Below are positions 5,804 through 7,468 of a stretch of 7,468 nt of DNA, piece after piece. The notes under the pieces were generated by a model. It saw only the letters and a program-made list of their open reading frames with translations. It ran no database searches and was not told where the DNA came from. Position numbers and translations under genes: made by a program. The DNA is from an uncultured Clostridium sp. (GTDB lineage Bacteria; Bacillota_A; Clostridia; Lachnospirales; Lachnospiraceae): assembly GCA_945836785.1 (NCBI GenBank), contig CAMAMD010000066.1:1-7468 (forward strand). The letters run 5' to 3'. The first letter of the stretch is position 1. Every line of letters starts with the position of its first letter.

Positions 5804-7090
5804 TTATTTAATTGCCGCAAGTGCCTGTGCAAGATCTGCAATCAAATCCTCTTTATCTTCAAGTCCACAGGAAATTCTTACAAGTCCGGCAGGAACTCCC
5901 GCTGCAATCAACTGCTCCTCATTCATCTGACGATGTGTCGATGTAGCAGGATTCAGGCAACAGGTTCTTGCATCAGCAACGTGTGTCTCTATTGCCGCCA
6001 ATTTCAAATGCTTCATAAATATCTCGGCTGCAGCACGTCCACCCTTTAACTCAAAGGACACAACGCCACATCCACCATTTGGCAGATATTTTTTTGCTCT
6101 CTCATAATATTTATCGCCAGGAAGTCCAGAATAATTTACATAGGAAACCTGTGGCTGTGCCTGCAAAAACTCAGCAACTGCCTGTGCATTTTCTACATGA
6201 CGCGGCATTCTGACATGAAGGGATTCCAATCCAAGATTCAGAAGAAACGCATTTTGTGGTGACTGAATACATCCGAGATCACGCATAAGCTGGGACGTAC
6301 ACTTTGTTATAAATGCACCCTCCTTGCCGAATTTCTCGGCATATGTCACACCATGATAGGATTCATCCGGTGTACAGAGTCCCGGGAACTTGTCTGCATG
6401 TGCCATCCAGTCAAACTTGCCTGAATCTACGATAGCACCACCCACCGCTGCGCCATGTCCATCCATATACTTTGTGGTAGAATGAGTTACAATATCTGCT
6501 CCCCACTCAATCGGACGACAATTCACCGGAGTTGGAAATGTATTATCCACAATAAGAGGAACACCATGTGCATGTGCTGCTTTCGCAAACTTCTCAATAT
6601 CAAGTACTGTCAACGCCGGATTGGCAATCGTCTCACCGAACACGGCTCTTGTATTATCTTTAAATGCGGCATTTAATTCCTCCTCGCTACAGTCCGGAGA
6701 GATAAACGTCACATCTATTCCCATCTTTGCCATTGTAACAGATATCAGATTATAGGTTCCACCATAAATGGAGGATGAGGAAACAATATGGCTTCCACTT
6801 TCACAAATATTAAAGAGTGCAAAGAAATTTGCTGCCTGTCCCGAAGATGTAAGCATCGCTGCCGTTCCACCCTCAAGCTCCGCAATCTTGGCTGCCACAT
6901 AATCATTTGTCGGATTCTGAAGTCTGGTATAAAAATAGCCGGAAGCCTCAAGGTCAAACAGCTTACCCATGTCCTCACTCGTCTCATATCTGAAAGTTGT
7001 GGACTGAATAATTGGTATCTGTCTTGGCTCTCCGTTTCCCGGCGTATATCCTGCCTGTACACATTTCGTATTTAAAGTATAATCACTCAT
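5804..7090 (-). CDS. metY: O-acetylhomoserine sulfhydrylase (O-acetylhomoserine aminocarboxypropyltransferase)
   Basis: This pyridoxal-phosphate enzyme of the Cys/Met metabolism family joins sulfide to O-acetylhomoserine, giving homocysteine and acetate in the direct route to methionine. The 428-residue length fits MetY, which is longer than cystathionine gamma-synthase (about 380-400). Visible elements are the family opening LNTKCVQAGYTPGNGEPRQIP, read across 6-26, phosphate-binding YFYTRLQNPT (52-61), TSSGQAA (81-87), cofactor-ring aspartate D182 in VDNTF, the Schiff-base lysine K207 in THSTTKYMDGHG, the MetY-type ATSTHRQM (382-389) and substrate carboxylate arginine R405 in LVRISCGLED. An in-frame ATG at 7132 would add 14 unlike residues; AGGAGG at 7106-7101, 10 nt before ATG 7090, fixes the start. 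It is first in the five-gene run and has its own promoter candidate. Exact acyl substrate (acetyl rather than succinyl) is inferred from the family. Confidence 0.94.
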   Translation of the reverse strand: MSDYTLNTKCVQAGYTPGNGEPRQIPIIQSTTFRYETSEDMGKLFDLEASGYFYTRLQNPTNDYVAAKIAELEGGTAAMLTSSGQAANFFALFNICESGSHIVSSSSIYGGTYNLISVTMAKMGIDVTFISPDCSEEELNAAFKDNTRAVFGETIANPALTVLDIEKFAKAAHAHGVPLIVDNTFPTPVNCRPIEWGADIVTHSTTKYMDGHGAAVGGAIVDSGKFDWMAHADKFPGLCTPDESYHGVTYAEKFGKEGAFITKCTSQLMRDLGCIQSPQNAFLLNLGLESLHVRMPRHVENAQAVAEFLQAQPQVSYVNYSGLPGDKYYERAKKYLPNGGCGVVSFELKGGRAAAEIFMKHLKLAAIETHVADARTCCLNPATSTHRQMNEEQLIAAGVPAGLVRISCGLEDKEDLIADLAQALAAIK

Positions 7091-7216
7091 CCGTATGGTT
7101 CCTCCTGTTATCTTATCTTTTATTGTATGCATAGCTTAAGCCTAATTATACACGATTGTATGTAATTTTTCCACGATATTCTTGCGATTTAACCTCAAAA
7201 CAACTATAACTATACT
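7091..7216 (-). other. Intergenic region upstream of metY (126 nt)
   Basis: This gap between the AlkD-like gene and metY holds a promoter candidate (7173-7145), a short palindrome on its -10 box (7161-7148) and the AGGAGG ribosome binding site (7106-7101). I see no clear intrinsic terminator for the upstream gene. The leader from the predicted start is only about 48 nt, too short for a SAM riboswitch or T-box. Confidence 0.6.
7145..7173 (-). promoter_or_regulatory. Candidate sigma-A promoter of metY and the downstream run
   Basis: TGGAAA (7173-7168) and a perfect TATAAT (7150-7145) are 17 nt apart, the optimal spacing. The -35 box matches TTGACA at 4 of 6 positions. Transcription would begin near 7138, leaving a leader of about 48 nt. 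It is the only clear promoter seen between genes from metY to the GHL10 gene. Confidence 0.6.
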
Positions 7217-7468
7217 TTATATTTTTAGTGTTCTGAGATATGATTTAACGTCATCCGGTATTCTTCTGCTTTCGATTGCTTTTTGAATTGACTTATTGTG
7301 CGTCCATGGATCAAGAACCGGTTCCGTAAAATATGATATAGCTGCATCATATTGTTTCACCAAAGCGATGCTGAAATACCACGCTATCGCCATTCTAACA
7401 TAATATTCTTCTGATTGAACCCCGGCTACAAGTACAAGATGCTCCGGCATAAATGCATCATCCAGATA
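7217..7468 (-). CDS. AlkD-like DNA alkylation repair protein, C-terminal part (5' end outside window)
   Basis: The frame is open from the right window edge to TAA at 7219-7217, giving the last 83 residues of a protein whose start lies outside. The segment SEEYYVRMAIAWYFSIALVK, followed by HNKSIQKAIESRRIPDDVKSYLRTLK, matches the final helices of AlkD-type HEAT-repeat DNA glycosylases (DNA alkylation repair enzyme family), where EYYVxMAxAW and the NKxxQKxxES motif are typical. Such enzymes remove alkylated bases such as 7-methylguanine or 3-methyladenine from DNA. The internal ATG at 7450 is not the start, because coding resemblance continues upstream of it (YLDDAF). The catalytic residues would lie in the missing part, so activity cannot be judged. 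Confidence 0.8.
   Translation of the reverse strand, partial: YLDDAFMPEHLVLVAGVQSEEYYVRMAIAWYFSIALVKQYDAAISYFTEPVLDPWTHNKSIQKAIESRRIPDDVKSYLRTLKI

Noticed and set aside
7091..7150. Possible SAM (S-box) riboswitch or T-box ahead of metY, as often found for methionine genes
   Set aside because: The leader after the promoter candidate is under 60 nt and shows neither a multi-helix fold nor a terminator hairpin; these riboswitches need a longer leader.
1..7468. Mobile elements, CRISPR arrays, tRNA or rRNA genes
   Set aside because: No transposase, integrase, terminal inverted repeats, spaced direct repeats or tRNA-like cloverleaf was seen; the window is almost fully covered by the seven genes described.

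Overview
All seven genes in the window lie on the minus strand, so transcription runs from high to low coordinates. Base composition, strong AGGAGG-type ribosome binding sites, sigma-A-like promoters, a clostridial W-repeat (ChW) protein and the gene families present suggest an anaerobic Gram-positive member of the Clostridia, most likely a gut or rumen Lachnospiraceae-type bacterium. The taxon is an inference from gene content and style; nothing in the window is diagnostic for a species.

Layout in transcriptional order: (1) the 3' end of an AlkD-like DNA alkylation repair gene (7468-7217); (2) a 126-nt gap with a good promoter candidate; (3) a tight run of five genes, metY (O-acetylhomoserine sulfhydrylase), a SufC-like ATPase, a short SufB/SufD-like scaffold, a membrane-bound diguanylate cyclase with an extracellular Cache-type sensor, and a secreted GHL10 glycoside hydrolase with three ChW repeats, with gaps of only 25, 12, 26 and 16 nt and no terminator inside; (4) a 150-nt gap holding a promoter, a strong intrinsic terminator and a possible second promoter; (5) rimP followed by the first 162 codons of nusA, which runs off the left edge. 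The rimP-nusA pair is the conserved head of the ribosome maturation/transcription factor operon.

How the genes fit together: metY uses sulfide to make homocysteine, and the SufC/SufB-like pair resembles a two-component minimal Fe-S cluster assembly system without SufD, SufS or SufU nearby. This makes a small sulfur-handling module. The downstream diguanylate cyclase and the secreted wall- or glycan-acting hydrolase are an unexpected tail to this module; they may be co-transcribed with it or have their own promoter inside an upstream gene.

The two points most worth following are the minimal sufCB pair coupled to metY, and the terminator placed between the likely rimP promoter and rimP, which looks like an attenuator through which NusA could control its own operon. 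The rest of the window is ordinary chromosomal housekeeping sequence; no mobile element, CRISPR array, tRNA or rRNA was seen.
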